From contig NZ_SPPD01000002.1 in assembly GCF_004570575.1 (NCBI RefSeq), positions 124,001 through 188,000 of the forward strand: a stretch of 64,000 nucleotides of DNA. The letters run 5' to 3'. This stretch comes from Streptococcus cuniculi. Its GTDB lineage: Bacteria > Bacillota > Bacilli > Lactobacillales > Streptococcaceae. The position numbers and the translations under genes are program-made. Each line of letters starts with the position of its first letter. Positions within the stretch are counted from its first letter, which is position 1. The notes under the pieces were generated by a model. That model did no database searches and had not been told where the DNA came from. It was given only the letters and a program-made list of their open reading frames with translations. This document shows positions 35,401-44,895 of the stretch, piece by piece.

Positions 35401-36048
35401 TTATTCACTAGCTATCAGCCATAATAAAACCTCAATGGATTTTAATAATTGAGAAACCTTGCCAGCAAATACATCCCTATCAAAATCTGCTACACGCTCG
35501 ATTTCCTTACGCACTAGACTGGTTTCAAGGTAGGTTTCATAGCCTACCAAGCGCCATTCTGGTTCTTGATAATTCATCATCACCGTTTGTTGGTCTAGTT
35601 GCTTACTAACGCGAATCGCTTGCAAATCGGTATTTGACAGTAATGTGGTGTGATAGTCTGAAATATCCTCTAAAATATGGTGTCCTACCATTTTTTCAAG
35701 AATAGATAATAATAGGCCTACTTGCTCACACTTTTCATTCTGGAAAGCCAAATGTAATTCTCTTTGGCTCTTTAAGAAATAGCTATATAATCTGGTTAAT
35801 CTAAACAGTAGCGGATACACAACAGAGTCTTCAATATTGGTAATAGGCTCTTTGCTTACTTCATATTGTGATACAGATGCTCTCCTTTTTTGCTGATTAG
35901 AATTAACCACCTTGATATGATGGTCATTTAGAAATCCTCTGGCAGCTGGGGTCAATTTTTCATGTTTTGCTAACTCAAGGACACCATTTTCTAAAATGCC
36001 AGACTCTCTAAACAACTTTCTAATCTTTGCTTCTGTAAGAACTGACAT
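35401..36048 (-). CDS. eutT: EutT-like corrinoid adenosyltransferase
   Basis: A 215-residue protein with the EutT N-terminal block LTEAKIRKLFRESGI ... LTPAARGFLNDHHIKVV and a C-terminal helical ATP:cob(I)alamin adenosyltransferase-like domain (VYPLLFRLTRLYSYFLKSQRELH). It makes adenosylcobalamin for EutBC. The expected Cys/His metal motif of enterobacterial EutT is not seen, as in several Firmicute relatives. The window also has a PduO-type enzyme (47754), so adenosylation is duplicated. Confidence 0.75.
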   Translation of the reverse strand: MSVLTEAKIRKLFRESGILENGVLELAKHEKLTPAARGFLNDHHIKVVNSNQQKRRASVSQYEVSKEPITNIEDSVVYPLLFRLTRLYSYFLKSQRELHLAFQNEKCEQVGLLLSILEKMVGHHILEDISDYHTTLLSNTDLQAIRVSKQLDQQTVMMNYQEPEWRLVGYETYLETSLVRKEIERVADFDRDVFAGKVSQLLKSIEVLLWLIASE

Positions 36049-36142
36049 GTATTCACATCCTTCTACCGATCTTGTTACGATAAGCTATCTACTCGCAAAA
36101 CGAACTAGATAGCTTATGAGTAACATCAATCAAACTGAAATA

Positions 36143-36418
36143 TTATTTTGGTAAAATCACTTCAACTTCTGCGTGTGGACGTGGGATAACATGAACAGAT
36201 ACCAATTCACCTACGTTTTCTGCTGCCGCTGCTCCTGCATCTGTCGCTGCTTTAACTGCACCAACATCGCCACGAACCATGACAGTTACCAGTCCTGCTC
36301 CTACTTGTTCTTTTCCAATCAAAGTAACATTTGCTGCTTTAACCATTGCATCTGCCGCTTCAATTGCGCCAACAAGTCCTTTTGTTTCTACCATTCCTAG
36401 TGCGTTTGCATTTGCCAT
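36143..36418 (-). CDS. eutM: BMC hexamer shell protein EutM-like, copy 2
   Basis: A 91-residue single-BMC-domain protein ([21 protein letters not shown] ... [29 protein letters not shown]) that tiles shell facets as hexamers. Its first about 88 residues are identical to the adjacent copy at 36480-36770, differing only at the C-terminus (...ILPK). At DNA level I count only a few differences, so duplication or gene conversion is recent. The RBS context GGAGGAAAATAAAAATG is the same in both copies. Confidence 0.92.
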   Translation of the reverse strand: MANANALGMVETKGLVGAIEAADAMVKAANVTLIGKEQVGAGLVTVMVRGDVGAVKAATDAGAAAAENVGELVSVHVIPRPHAEVEVILPK

Positions 36419-36479
36419 TTTTATTTTCCTCCAATAGTGTTATATTTTCTTATTCTTATTTATTTTTATGGTGAGTGAT

Positions 36480-36770
36480 TTATTCCTTGTTGCTACCAGC
36501 AGGTAGGATCACTTCAACTTCTGCGTGTGGGCGTGGGATAACATGAACAGATACCAATTCACCTACGTTTTCTGCTGCTGCTGCTCCTGCATCTGTCGCT
36601 GCTTTAACTGCACCAACATCGCCACGAACCATGACAGTTACCAGTCCTGCTCCTACTTGTTCTTTTCCAATCAAAGTAACATTTGCTGCTTTAACCATTG
36701 CATCTGCCGCTTCAATTGCGCCAACAAGTCCTTTTGTTTCTACCATTCCTAATGCGTTTGCATTTGCCAT
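36480..36770 (-). CDS. eutM: BMC hexamer shell protein EutM-like, copy 1
   Basis: A 96-residue BMC-domain shell protein, identical to copy 2 through VEVILP and then ending AGSNKE. The end of each BMC chain faces the shell surface near the pore, so the two may give mixed hexamers with different edges. It lies between eutE and copy 2, with 61 bases between the copies. Confidence 0.92.
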   Translation of the reverse strand: MANANALGMVETKGLVGAIEAADAMVKAANVTLIGKEQVGAGLVTVMVRGDVGAVKAATDAGAAAAENVGELVSVHVIPRPHAEVEVILPAGSNKE

Positions 36771-36797
36771 TTTTATTTTCCTCCGATACTATTGTTA

Positions 36798-38276
36798 TTA
36801 TTTATCTAGTTTTGAAAGTACACGTTGTACGAGAAGTTCCACCAATTTATCTTCATCAACAGAAGTTGGGCAATCTTCTTGAACGGTGACAGCCATGTTT
36901 TCGGCTTGGCGTAAGTCAGACAATTCTGTTGTTCCATAGGCAACACGACGAATATTGAACAGATTTCGTGGGCTTACGTTATCAGAAGTTGCACTGCCTC
37001 CAACTGCTCCACAACCAAGTGTAAAGGCAGGGAACAAGCCAGTTGTTGCTCCAACACCACCCAAGGCTGCTGGTGTATTGACAAGCAAGCGAGAAACTGG
37101 TTTTTTAAGAGCAAATTCACGAACAATCCGTTCATCCTTGGTATGAATCGCCATTGTATGACCCACCCCTTCGTGATGAAGAATCTTCATGCTCAGTTTG
37201 CAAGCCTCTTCCCAATCTTTGACTGTGTAGAAGCCTAATACAGGAGCCAATTTTTCCATTGAATATGGATGTTGTTTTCCGACACCTGTTTCTTCCGCAA
37301 TCAGAACACGGGCGTCATCTGGGACAGAAATTCCAGCCAATTTTCCAATTACTTGAGGAGATTTCCCAACCATCTTAGGATTCATCGCTCCGTTCGGAAG
37401 AATAATAAATGCTCCTAGTTTCTTAGCGTCCTCAGTTGGCACAAAGTAAGCACCTTGTTTCTTGAATTCTTCTACAACTGTTGCTTTCATGTCTTCTTCA
37501 ACAATGATCGATTGTTCTGAAGCACAGATAACGCCATTATCAAAGGTCTTAGAATCCAAGATTTGACGAACCGCTTTTGGAACATCCGCAGTACGTTCGA
37601 TAAAGGCAGGTCCATTTCCAGGTCCAACCCCAATTGCTGGAGTTCCTGATGAGTAAGCTGCCTTGACCATAGCAGTTCCACCAGTTGCCAAGATCAAGTT
37701 AGTATCTTTATGTTTCATCAATTCATTAGTTGCTTGGATAGATACACGGTGGATGACACCGACAGCACCATCTGGGCAACCTGCACTTTTGGCTGCACGA
37801 TTGATAACTTCCACCGTTGCTTCAATACTCTTTAAAGCATTTGGATGTGGTGAAAAGACGATACTATTTCCTGCTTTCAAGGCAATCAAGGCTTTATAGA
37901 TAACAGTTGAGGTTGGGTTAGTAGATGGAATCAATCCAGCAATCACTCCAACTGGTACAGCGACCTCTGTCACCTTATTTTCTTTGTCATCAGACAAGAT
38001 ACCAACTGTCCGCATATCCTTGATTTCTTCAAGGATACCTTTAGAAGCAAGAGCGTTTTTCAACACCTTATCTTCCCAGCGGCCAAAGCCTGTTTCCTCT
38101 GCTGCCATCTTAGCTAAGCGCTCACGCTCATCATAGCAAGCTTTGGCAACTACTTTTACAATCGTATCAATCTGTTCTTGACTCATTTGAGCCAATTCTT
38201 CTTGTGCACGTTTTGCTTTACGAATTAAGTTACGCACTTCTTGAATCGAAACTAAATCCTTATCTTCTAAAAACAT
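36798..38276 (-). CDS. eutE: CoA-acylating acetaldehyde dehydrogenase EutE
   Basis: Oxidises acetaldehyde to acetyl-CoA with NAD. It has 492 residues: an aldehyde dehydrogenase fold with GLIPSTNPTSTVIYKALIALK, ATGGTAMVKAAYSSGTPAIGVGPGN and the catalytic Cys in DNGVICASEQS. The extreme C-terminus (EDKLVELLVQRVLSKLDK) is an amphipathic helix that could direct encapsulation; the N-terminus carries a second candidate helix. ATG 38276 follows AAAGGAG, just after the EutK-like stop. Confidence 0.95.
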   Translation of the reverse strand: MFLEDKDLVSIQEVRNLIRKAKRAQEELAQMSQEQIDTIVKVVAKACYDERERLAKMAAEETGFGRWEDKVLKNALASKGILEEIKDMRTVGILSDDKENKVTEVAVPVGVIAGLIPSTNPTSTVIYKALIALKAGNSIVFSPHPNALKSIEATVEVINRAAKSAGCPDGAVGVIHRVSIQATNELMKHKDTNLILATGGTAMVKAAYSSGTPAIGVGPGNGPAFIERTADVPKAVRQILDSKTFDNGVICASEQSIIVEEDMKATVVEEFKKQGAYFVPTEDAKKLGAFIILPNGAMNPKMVGKSPQVIGKLAGISVPDDARVLIAEETGVGKQHPYSMEKLAPVLGFYTVKDWEEACKLSMKILHHEGVGHTMAIHTKDERIVREFALKKPVSRLLVNTPAALGGVGATTGLFPAFTLGCGAVGGSATSDNVSPRNLFNIRRVAYGTTELSDLRQAENMAVTVQEDCPTSVDEDKLVELLVQRVLSKLDK

Positions 38277-38282
38277 TCACGA

Positions 38283-38894
38283 TTACTCCTTTCTGGTAAT
38301 TTTCATCAAAGCTTCAATCAATAGGTGCTTGTTTGCAAACTTAATTTCTTTCTTTGATAAATCAATATCTTTTTCACGGTAAGCAATGCTCCGTAATTTC
38401 ACAACTTTTAATTTTTCTAATTCTTCGCGCGAAAACTTAGGAACTCCTCTCTCCTCTTGGACAATAACAGCTTCCTCTTCTACAACAGGAGGGATTTCCA
38501 AAATAGCCGTTTCTGTCAACTCAACTGTTTCTTGAGGTGGTCTTACGTCGTCCAGTGGCTGAGGAATTTCTACTAGCGTGTTCTCTTCCTCGACCACTTC
38601 CACTTCTTTTGCTTCATTTCGTTTTGCTTTGAAAAGAATGTATGTCTGGTCATCCAAACGAGGAATGACATGGCTAGCTAAATAATATGGCTTATCGTGG
38701 ACTGCATCAACTGCTGCATCAACTGCTGCCTTAACAGCACTCACATCGCCTACTAATTGAACAGTATTTAACCCTGCCTTAACAGTTTCAATATTAAGCA
38801 ATGACACATTGGCTGCTTTTACTGCTGCATCCGCGGCAACCACAGCACCTAGATAACCTTTTACTTCAATTAAACCGAGTGCTCTTTTTGTCAT
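38283..38894 (-). CDS. eutK: BMC shell protein with C-terminal extension (EutK-like)
   Basis: A 203-residue protein. Residues 1-90 are one BMC domain (ALGLIEVKGYLGAVVAADAAVKAANVSLL). Residues 95-155 are an acidic, proline-containing linker (EVVEEENTLVEIPQPLDDV). The last 45 residues (REELEKLKVVKLRSIAYREK, then KEIKFANKHLLIEAL) are a compact basic domain, possibly SAP- or HTH-like, that could bind nucleic acid or cargo. It is analogous to EutK of enterobacteria, which also has a C-terminal domain, but the tail here is not homologous by eye. The symbol is provisional. Confidence 0.7.
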   Translation of the reverse strand: MTKRALGLIEVKGYLGAVVAADAAVKAANVSLLNIETVKAGLNTVQLVGDVSAVKAAVDAAVDAVHDKPYYLASHVIPRLDDQTYILFKAKRNEAKEVEVVEEENTLVEIPQPLDDVRPPQETVELTETAILEIPPVVEEEAVIVQEERGVPKFSREELEKLKVVKLRSIAYREKDIDLSKKEIKFANKHLLIEALMKITRKE

Positions 38895-38912
38895 CTAATC
38901 AACCCCTAATGT

Positions 38913-39566
38913 TTAATAGCTTTTTGGATCGTTAGCCACTGCTACTACTGTTTTTGCAAACGCATCACATGCTGCACGGCAAGCTGATTGAGAACCGACT
39001 AACAAACCACCTGCAAAGTTTGTTTCACTTGGTGGGCCATAAAAGGCACCGATTTGGACATCTGCCGCTTTAAGAGCTGCATCGAGTCCAACCATAGCTT
39101 CTGCTGGAGGAGCGATTAAGTAAGCAATCGCTGTTCCTTCTGTTGAGTTTGCTCCTGCTGAAAGGTATGACCCTGCACGAGAGACACAGTGTGCAAAATA
39201 CGGCACGCTGTTATCATCATTTGCACTGTAAAAGCTTGCGCCGTTTTCAATTTCATAGACAGCAACATCAAGACCGCTACGAACTTCTTCTGGATTTGGA
39301 CCAGCGATAATGCCAATCACCTCACCAGCAAGTTTCGTAGAGGCATTGCCTGCACCAGCATACATACTGCGTGCATATACAACTTCTACATCTGCTGCTT
39401 TTGTTGCCTCGTCAAGAGCCACATAGGTTACATCATCACAGTCAGAAGTCACAATTCCAAGACTTCTGTGATGTGGTTTTAACTCAAGTGATGCTGCAAG
39501 CCCAGCATCCACATTTGAAATGACTAAAGCGCTTAATACGCTTGCGCCTAAACGTTCATTTTTCAA
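38913..39566 (-). CDS. eutL: microcompartment shell protein EutL
   Basis: A 217-residue tandem-BMC (trimer) shell protein: the first repeat LGASVLSALVISNVDAGLAASLELKPHHRSLGI, the second SRAGSYLSAGANSTEGTAIAYLIAPPAEAMVGLDAALKAADVQIG. EutL pores gate the shell and bind ethanolamine in solved structures. It starts at TTG 39566: GGAGG lies eight bases upstream and no ATG is in range, so the start is a TTG. It lies between eutC and the EutK-like gene. Confidence 0.92.
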   Translation of the reverse strand: MKNERLGASVLSALVISNVDAGLAASLELKPHHRSLGIVTSDCDDVTYVALDEATKAADVEVVYARSMYAGAGNASTKLAGEVIGIIAGPNPEEVRSGLDVAVYEIENGASFYSANDDNSVPYFAHCVSRAGSYLSAGANSTEGTAIAYLIAPPAEAMVGLDAALKAADVQIGAFYGPPSETNFAGGLLVGSQSACRAACDAFAKTVVAVANDPKSY

Positions 39567-39585
39567 AACAATGTCCTCCTAAAAA

Positions 39586-40503
39586 TTATTTCAAGTCAAC
39601 CCCTGATTTCTTATTATCAAGGATTTTCTTAATGATTTCAGCCACATAAGCTCCAGCTTCAACGGCTGGTGTTCCACCTTTATGGATATTTGATAAAACC
39701 GTACGTTTTGCTTCTGGCATTCCAACAGTTGGTTTGTAAGCCAAGTAAGCACTCATGGATTCTGCTGTGACAAGACCAGGACGTTCACCAACTAGCATAC
39801 AGACAACTTCTGCACCAGTCAATTCAGCGATTTGGTCCATAGCAGCAACCCGAGCATGTTTGATAAAGAGCACTTCGTTATAGTCTAAGCCAAACATCTT
39901 CAAACCTTGTTTAAGGGCTGGCAAGAAGTCTTTGACGTTGGCTTCAATGGCAGAAGAGCTCAGACCATCTCCGACAACGATTTGTACTTTTGCATTGTGC
40001 ACACAGTTATCTTTGATAAACTGTTGTTGGTCTTCTGAGAAGACACGACCAAGGTCTGGACGAGTCAAGTATTCATCTTTTGAAGAAGCCTTGGTTTGTA
40101 CAGGGACAAAGCCCATTTCTTTGACAAAATCCTCTGATACATAAGAGAATACCGCATCCTGCGCTGCCGCATGGTCTGCTCTAAAGCGTAAAACAGATTG
40201 GGTCATGTAACGGTTTCCAGCTCTCCACAATCCAAGACGAGCGGGTGTAAATTTCTTGATTTTACGATAGGCTTCTTCGTTAATCGCATTTGGTACCAAG
40301 AATTGTTCCTGAATATCCACTTCTGTGATGTCTGGAATCATCCCATCTTCAATCTCCGTTGCTTCGCTAGCAGGCAAGCCTTTTGCTTCTACCACAGCAG
40401 GTTGATTAGCTTCAACAGTTACTGCTGGAGCTGCTGCTACTTCTTTTGTATCCATCTCACTTAACAGTGAGCGAATCATTTCTTTTAATTGCAATTCATC
40501 CAC
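39586..40503 (-). CDS. eutC: ethanolamine ammonia-lyase small subunit EutC
   Basis: Small subunit of the adenosylcobalamin-dependent ammonia-lyase that cuts ethanolamine to acetaldehyde and ammonia. It has 305 residues, with B12-binding domain motifs [14 protein letters not shown] and [13 protein letters not shown]. The N-terminus ([14 protein letters not shown]) is an amphipathic targeting helix followed by a linker (about 20-50). It starts at GTG 40503, with GGAGG upstream. Confidence 0.94.
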   Translation of the reverse strand: MDELQLKEMIRSLLSEMDTKEVAAAPAVTVEANQPAVVEAKGLPASEATEIEDGMIPDITEVDIQEQFLVPNAINEEAYRKIKKFTPARLGLWRAGNRYMTQSVLRFRADHAAAQDAVFSYVSEDFVKEMGFVPVQTKASSKDEYLTRPDLGRVFSEDQQQFIKDNCVHNAKVQIVVGDGLSSSAIEANVKDFLPALKQGLKMFGLDYNEVLFIKHARVAAMDQIAELTGAEVVCMLVGERPGLVTAESMSAYLAYKPTVGMPEAKRTVLSNIHKGGTPAVEAGAYVAEIIKKILDNKKSGVDLK

Positions 40504-40519
40504 AATGATTTCCTCCCAA

Positions 40520-41890
40520 CTAATTTGATTTCATGAAGACAGAACCATCTCCACCGATTGCAGTTAGATGTCCGTTTTCCATCAAGCCCATTTTTTCCAT
40601 CCACTCTTCAAATTCTTTGATTGGACGTTTGCCTAATAGGTCACGCATGGTTGCTGTTTCATGGTATCCTGTTGTTTGATAGTTCAACATGATGTCATCA
40701 CCATGAGGGATAGCCATGATGTAGTTAACACCCGCAGAACCAAGCAATACCAACAAGTTTTCTGCATCGTTTTGGTCTGCTTTCATGTGGTTTGTGTAAC
40801 AAATATCACATCCCATAGAGATACCTGTCAATTTACCCATGAAGTGATCTTCAAGACCAGCACGGATAACTTGTTTTGAATCATAGAGGTATTCAGGACC
40901 GATAAATCCTACTACGGTATTCACCAAGAATGGATCAAAGCGTTTTGCAAAACCGTAACAACGAGCTTCCATTGTCACTTGGTCAGCATCATAGTGCGCA
41001 TCAGATGACAATTCAGAACCTTGACCTGTTTCAAAGTACATCACGTTTGGTCCAGCTGCAGAGCCAACTTTAAGAGCTGTATCACGAGCTTCTTGAATCG
41101 TTGCGGCATTAAATCCGAAGGCTTCATTTCCTTTTTCAGAGCCAGCAATAGATTGGAAAACAAGTCCAGTTGGAGCCCCTTGATTCATCGCTTCAATCTG
41201 GGTGGTGACGTGCGCTAGTACACAGTGTTGAGTTGGAATCTTGTATTCTTCGATGAAGTCATTGAACTTATGAAGGATACGTTTCGTACTTTCAACTGAA
41301 TCATCAACAGGGTTCAAACCAAGAAGGGCATCTCCACATCCATAAGCAAAACCTTCCATGGTTGACGCCATGATTCCGTCTGGATCGTCTGTTGTATGGT
41401 TTGGTTGCAAACGAGATGAGAAGGTTCCTGGCATACCGATTGTTGTATTGGCTTTCTTTGTGATAATAATTTTTTGAGCGCCAACAATCAAGTCTAGGTT
41501 TGTCATCAGTTTTGCAACTGCTGCAACCATTTCAGAAGTCAAGCCGCGGGAAATCCATTGAATATCAATGTTGGTTGTATTGTTGTCCAAAATCCACTCA
41601 CGCAATTCTTGAACCGTCCAGTTTTTGATTTTTTCATACGTACGCAAGTTCACATCATCAATGATGATACGTGTTACTTCGTCTTCTTCATAAGGAACTA
41701 CTGGGTTATTAAACAAATCAGATAGTTTCAATTGTGCCAAGACAACTTTCGCTGCGACACGTTCTTCAGCAGAACCAGCAGCTACACCAGCCAATTGGTC
41801 TCCTGATTTGTATTCATTTGCTTTAGCCAGCACTTCTTTTACTGACTTAAATTCGTAAACTCTACCAAATAATTTTGTTTTCAAAATCAT
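40520..41890 (-). CDS. eutB: ethanolamine ammonia-lyase large subunit EutB
   Basis: A 456-residue TIM barrel that binds substrate and adenosylcobalamin with EutC. Conserved stretches include [68 protein letters not shown] and [29 protein letters not shown]. Full length. It follows eutA after 25 bases and has a strong AAGGAGG. Confidence 0.96.
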   Translation of the reverse strand: MILKTKLFGRVYEFKSVKEVLAKANEYKSGDQLAGVAAGSAEERVAAKVVLAQLKLSDLFNNPVVPYEEDEVTRIIIDDVNLRTYEKIKNWTVQELREWILDNNTTNIDIQWISRGLTSEMVAAVAKLMTNLDLIVGAQKIIITKKANTTIGMPGTFSSRLQPNHTTDDPDGIMASTMEGFAYGCGDALLGLNPVDDSVESTKRILHKFNDFIEEYKIPTQHCVLAHVTTQIEAMNQGAPTGLVFQSIAGSEKGNEAFGFNAATIQEARDTALKVGSAAGPNVMYFETGQGSELSSDAHYDADQVTMEARCYGFAKRFDPFLVNTVVGFIGPEYLYDSKQVIRAGLEDHFMGKLTGISMGCDICYTNHMKADQNDAENLLVLLGSAGVNYIMAIPHGDDIMLNYQTTGYHETATMRDLLGKRPIKEFEEWMEKMGLMENGHLTAIGGDGSVFMKSN

Positions 41891-41915
41891 TTAATATATC
41901 CTCCTTTTTTATACC

Positions 41916-43346
41916 TTAGTTAAATACCAATGTTTTCACAACAACTGGTAAGACAGATCCTTCAATCACAGGATTTCCAATATCGATGTAATCTCCGTTT
42001 TGAACATCGACCGAATCAATACAGACAAAGGGATAATCCTTAGGGAGCTGTGCGTAGAGACATTGACCAAGGACCTTTGCCATGTCCTCTTGAACGACAA
42101 CCAATAATGGGATTTTCTTTTCAATACTCTCTGCCATGCCGCCGATAATGGCCTCTGTATAATCAACTACCCGAGTGAAACTAGGACTTTTTTCTCCATT
42201 GATTGCTAGGGCGATTTGTTGGACTTCATTTTCTAAAGTAAACCAACCGACCTTGTCCTTGATAATCTCTCTCATTGTGTCCTTGTCTTCTTGTTCATCG
42301 CTAGAAGCAAGTTTCAGAACAGGGACATTTTTGATAGGCAAGACATTTGAAATATAGGTAATGGTACTTCCGCTAACATCTGTTGTATGGCTTCCAGCGC
42401 CTACAACAGTTGCACGGATCGTTTCTGCTGACTTGATGACCCGTTTTTGGTCAAAAATTTTTGACTGACGAAGGGCACGGCCGAGCAAAATACCAATATC
42501 TCCGTATTGAAATTCATTGACTGGTGTCGAATCGATGATCGCATCCGCTACACCACCAGAGAAGGAAACACATTTAATTTCATAATTTAATTTCAAACCA
42601 TGATTAGTTTGCAGCATTTCATAGTAAGGACTGTGGTTGTCAATGCCAACAGATTGTTCAAGCACTTCAACGAGAATCTGAATGAGGGCATCCAAGTACT
42701 CTCGGTCAGCCACTTCCCCTTCCTGTAATTTCCACTGTTTATCAGCTATAATCTCTTTTAGCTTGGGAGCAATATAAGTGATGCGATGTGTTTCAGGATT
42801 TAGCTTAATCAAGCGCCCTCCAATGTCAAAACATCCTGTATCAATCAAGTCTCCCTCACGGAAAACAGCTAAGTTTGATGTCCCACCCCCGATATCAATA
42901 TTGACTACTGACGTGTGATGTTCTTGAGAATATTGGTGACTGCAAGCTCCTTTCCCTGCTATAATGCTCTCTAGGTCAGGTCCTGCAGTGGCTACGACAA
43001 AGTCGCCAGCATAGCCACTCAGGGCCTGTAAAACATGACTAGCATTTTCTTTCCGAGCTGTTTCTCCCGTGATAATCACGGCACCCATTTGAATATCTTT
43101 TTTCTCAATCCCAGCCTTGGCGTACTCTGTCATCACAAAGTCCTTAATCTTATCCACCTCAATCAAGAGCTGGTCAGAAATTGGTGTGAAGATAATATCG
43201 CTCTTATACAGAACTTTCTTATCTGTAATACAGACACGTGGAATGGTAAAGAGAGAGGAAATATTTTCAATGGTCAACTCGGATAAAATGAGCTGTGTAG
43301 TTGCAGTACCAAGGTCAAGCCCCACACTTAAAATCTTATCCGACAT
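41916..43346 (-). CDS. eutA: ethanolamine ammonia-lyase reactivase EutA
   Basis: A 476-residue ASKHA-fold ATPase that exchanges damaged cofactor from EutBC. SVGLDLGTATTQLIL (phosphate 1) and VVNIDIGGGTSNLAVF (phosphate 2) are visible. I chose ATG 43346; an upstream in-frame TTG at 43361 lies on the ribosome binding site. The leader contains an EutV-type antiterminator and terminator (43359-43450), so expression of eutA and all downstream eut genes should need EutV. Confidence 0.93.
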   Translation of the reverse strand: MSDKILSVGLDLGTATTQLILSELTIENISSLFTIPRVCITDKKVLYKSDIIFTPISDQLLIEVDKIKDFVMTEYAKAGIEKKDIQMGAVIITGETARKENASHVLQALSGYAGDFVVATAGPDLESIIAGKGACSHQYSQEHHTSVVNIDIGGGTSNLAVFREGDLIDTGCFDIGGRLIKLNPETHRITYIAPKLKEIIADKQWKLQEGEVADREYLDALIQILVEVLEQSVGIDNHSPYYEMLQTNHGLKLNYEIKCVSFSGGVADAIIDSTPVNEFQYGDIGILLGRALRQSKIFDQKRVIKSAETIRATVVGAGSHTTDVSGSTITYISNVLPIKNVPVLKLASSDEQEDKDTMREIIKDKVGWFTLENEVQQIALAINGEKSPSFTRVVDYTEAIIGGMAESIEKKIPLLVVVQEDMAKVLGQCLYAQLPKDYPFVCIDSVDVQNGDYIDIGNPVIEGSVLPVVVKTLVFN

Positions 43347-43358
43347 GCTACAAACCTC

Positions 43359-43450
43359 CAAAAAAGACGCTTAAAGAAGCACAAATAAACAAAGGTTTAC
43401 TTATACTCTTCAAGCGTCATTGCTTTTAAGACCGACATCGTTGTTAGTCT
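43359..43450 (-). promoter_or_regulatory. EutV (ANTAR) antiterminator and terminator between eutW and eutA
   Basis: On the mRNA (minus) strand P1 is AGACTAAC-[AACGAT]-GTCGGTCT (43429-43450, one A-C mismatch), which includes the eutW stop. After a 3-base gap P2 is AAGC-[AATGAC]-GCTT (43412-43425). Both hexaloops have A1 and G4, the ANTAR-target rule. P2 overlaps the GACGCTT arm that otherwise pairs with AAGCGTC (43366-43372), forming a terminator with TTTTTT just before the RBS of eutA. The two folds are mutually exclusive. Confidence 0.85.
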
Positions 43451-44895
43451 ATTTTATTATACTTAAATGTAATCATTGTCTTGGTGCCACGATGGCTCGA
43501 TCGGATAGATAGTTTACCAGACAATCTACTTTTTACGAATCGTTCTACAATCATCAAACCGAGATGATTATTGAAAGACTGATTGACATCGTAACCGCTT
43601 CCATTGTCAGTTACTTGTAGCTCTATTATATCATCTTTCAACGCGATTTGCAAATGAATTTTCGGATTTTTTTGCTCGATGGTTTCAAATGCGTGGTCGT
43701 AACTATTTTGCAATAGTTCATTGACCACTAAGGCTAGTGCCGTTGCTCGATTGCTATCAAGGTAAATCGTCGGATCTAGCCAATAGGACAGGGCAATATC
43801 TATTCTCTCGCTGAAACAGCGCTGTACATTCGCAAGAACTCCTTCTAGTAGCTGCTCAACAGCCACTTCATCATTCTTTTGTGAGGACAAGAGTTCGTGC
43901 GTCATGGAGATAGACAGGACACGGTTCACACTGTCTGATAGGTTTTTCTTCACGTCCTTATCTTGACTGCGCTGCGACTGCAAGCGCAAGAGAGAGACAA
44001 CGGTTTGCAAATTATTTTTCACCCGATGATTCATCTCGCGAATCGTCGTTCGCTCAAGGGATAGATGGACTTCCAATCGTTTCAAATCGCTGATATCTTT
44101 ACAAATCATGATAAGTGATTGCGATTCACGAACCACATATTGGTTAACGGAAAAACAATTGGTTCCATACTGTACTTCGGATGATATGGAATAGGTTTCT
44201 GTCAAATCTTGACTAGCTACACAAATATCTGAAAAGAAGTTCTTTTCAAGAACTAAATTATCATAGTGCATCCCCTCAAGAGAATCCCTATAACCCAGCT
44301 TTGTACGATAAATTTCTACTGCCTTCGGATTAAAATAAATCAATTCCCCTGTCTGTTTGAATACTAAGACAGCATCTTCCATATATTTTAATAGGGCAAA
44401 TTCTGGCGAGTCAATATTCGCACAAGCATCATCAACTTCGTGATGGCTAAATTCCACCGTTTTCAACGAAAAATGAGCAGGAAAATCCGATGGGCTGTCC
44501 TTTTCTAAAATCAGGGTCGCAATCACTCGTCCTTCTCTTAGAATCGGAAGAACGGTCTGACGAATGGGGATCCCTTCTTGAGAGAGGGCTGATAAACCAA
44601 TCGACGGAGCCCCCGTATGCAGGGTCCGAATAACACCGGGTTCATTTTGCAGATACGCAAGGCTACCAACCACTGTCTTTTCGTAGAGACTTCCCTTGGT
44701 TTGAGGCTTCTTATGAAAGATGACCGTCGCATGCTCTGAATAGACGTTTTGAACATCAATAAAGACATCCTCGCTAGCATAATCTGAGGTTTTCATCAGA
44801 ATATCTGCCTGCTCAATCAAGGTTTCAATATCTTCTGGACTGAGATTGGTTTGCTGCTCGCATAATTTTTTGATTTTTTCTCTATATTTCATCAT
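43444..44895 (-). CDS. eutW: ethanolamine sensor histidine kinase EutW
   Basis: A soluble kinase that autophosphorylates on ethanolamine and passes phosphate to EutV. It has about 483 residues: an N-terminal sensor region (1-170), a PAS-like domain (about 180-300), then the HisKA_2 His in MNHRVKNNLQTVVSLL and HATPase (ALALVVNELLQNSYDHAF, LGLMIVERFV). I chose ATG 44895, inside the end of eutV; a further upstream reading lacks an RBS. Start and stop coupling to eutV suggests co-translation. The stop codon lies in the P1 hairpin of the eutA leader. Confidence 0.9.
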   Translation of the reverse strand: MMKYREKIKKLCEQQTNLSPEDIETLIEQADILMKTSDYASEDVFIDVQNVYSEHATVIFHKKPQTKGSLYEKTVVGSLAYLQNEPGVIRTLHTGAPSIGLSALSQEGIPIRQTVLPILREGRVIATLILEKDSPSDFPAHFSLKTVEFSHHEVDDACANIDSPEFALLKYMEDAVLVFKQTGELIYFNPKAVEIYRTKLGYRDSLEGMHYDNLVLEKNFFSDICVASQDLTETYSISSEVQYGTNCFSVNQYVVRESQSLIMICKDISDLKRLEVHLSLERTTIREMNHRVKNNLQTVVSLLRLQSQRSQDKDVKKNLSDSVNRVLSISMTHELLSSQKNDEVAVEQLLEGVLANVQRCFSERIDIALSYWLDPTIYLDSNRATALALVVNELLQNSYDHAFETIEQKNPKIHLQIALKDDIIELQVTDNGSGYDVNQSFNNHLGLMIVERFVKSRLSGKLSIRSSHRGTKTMITFKYNKID

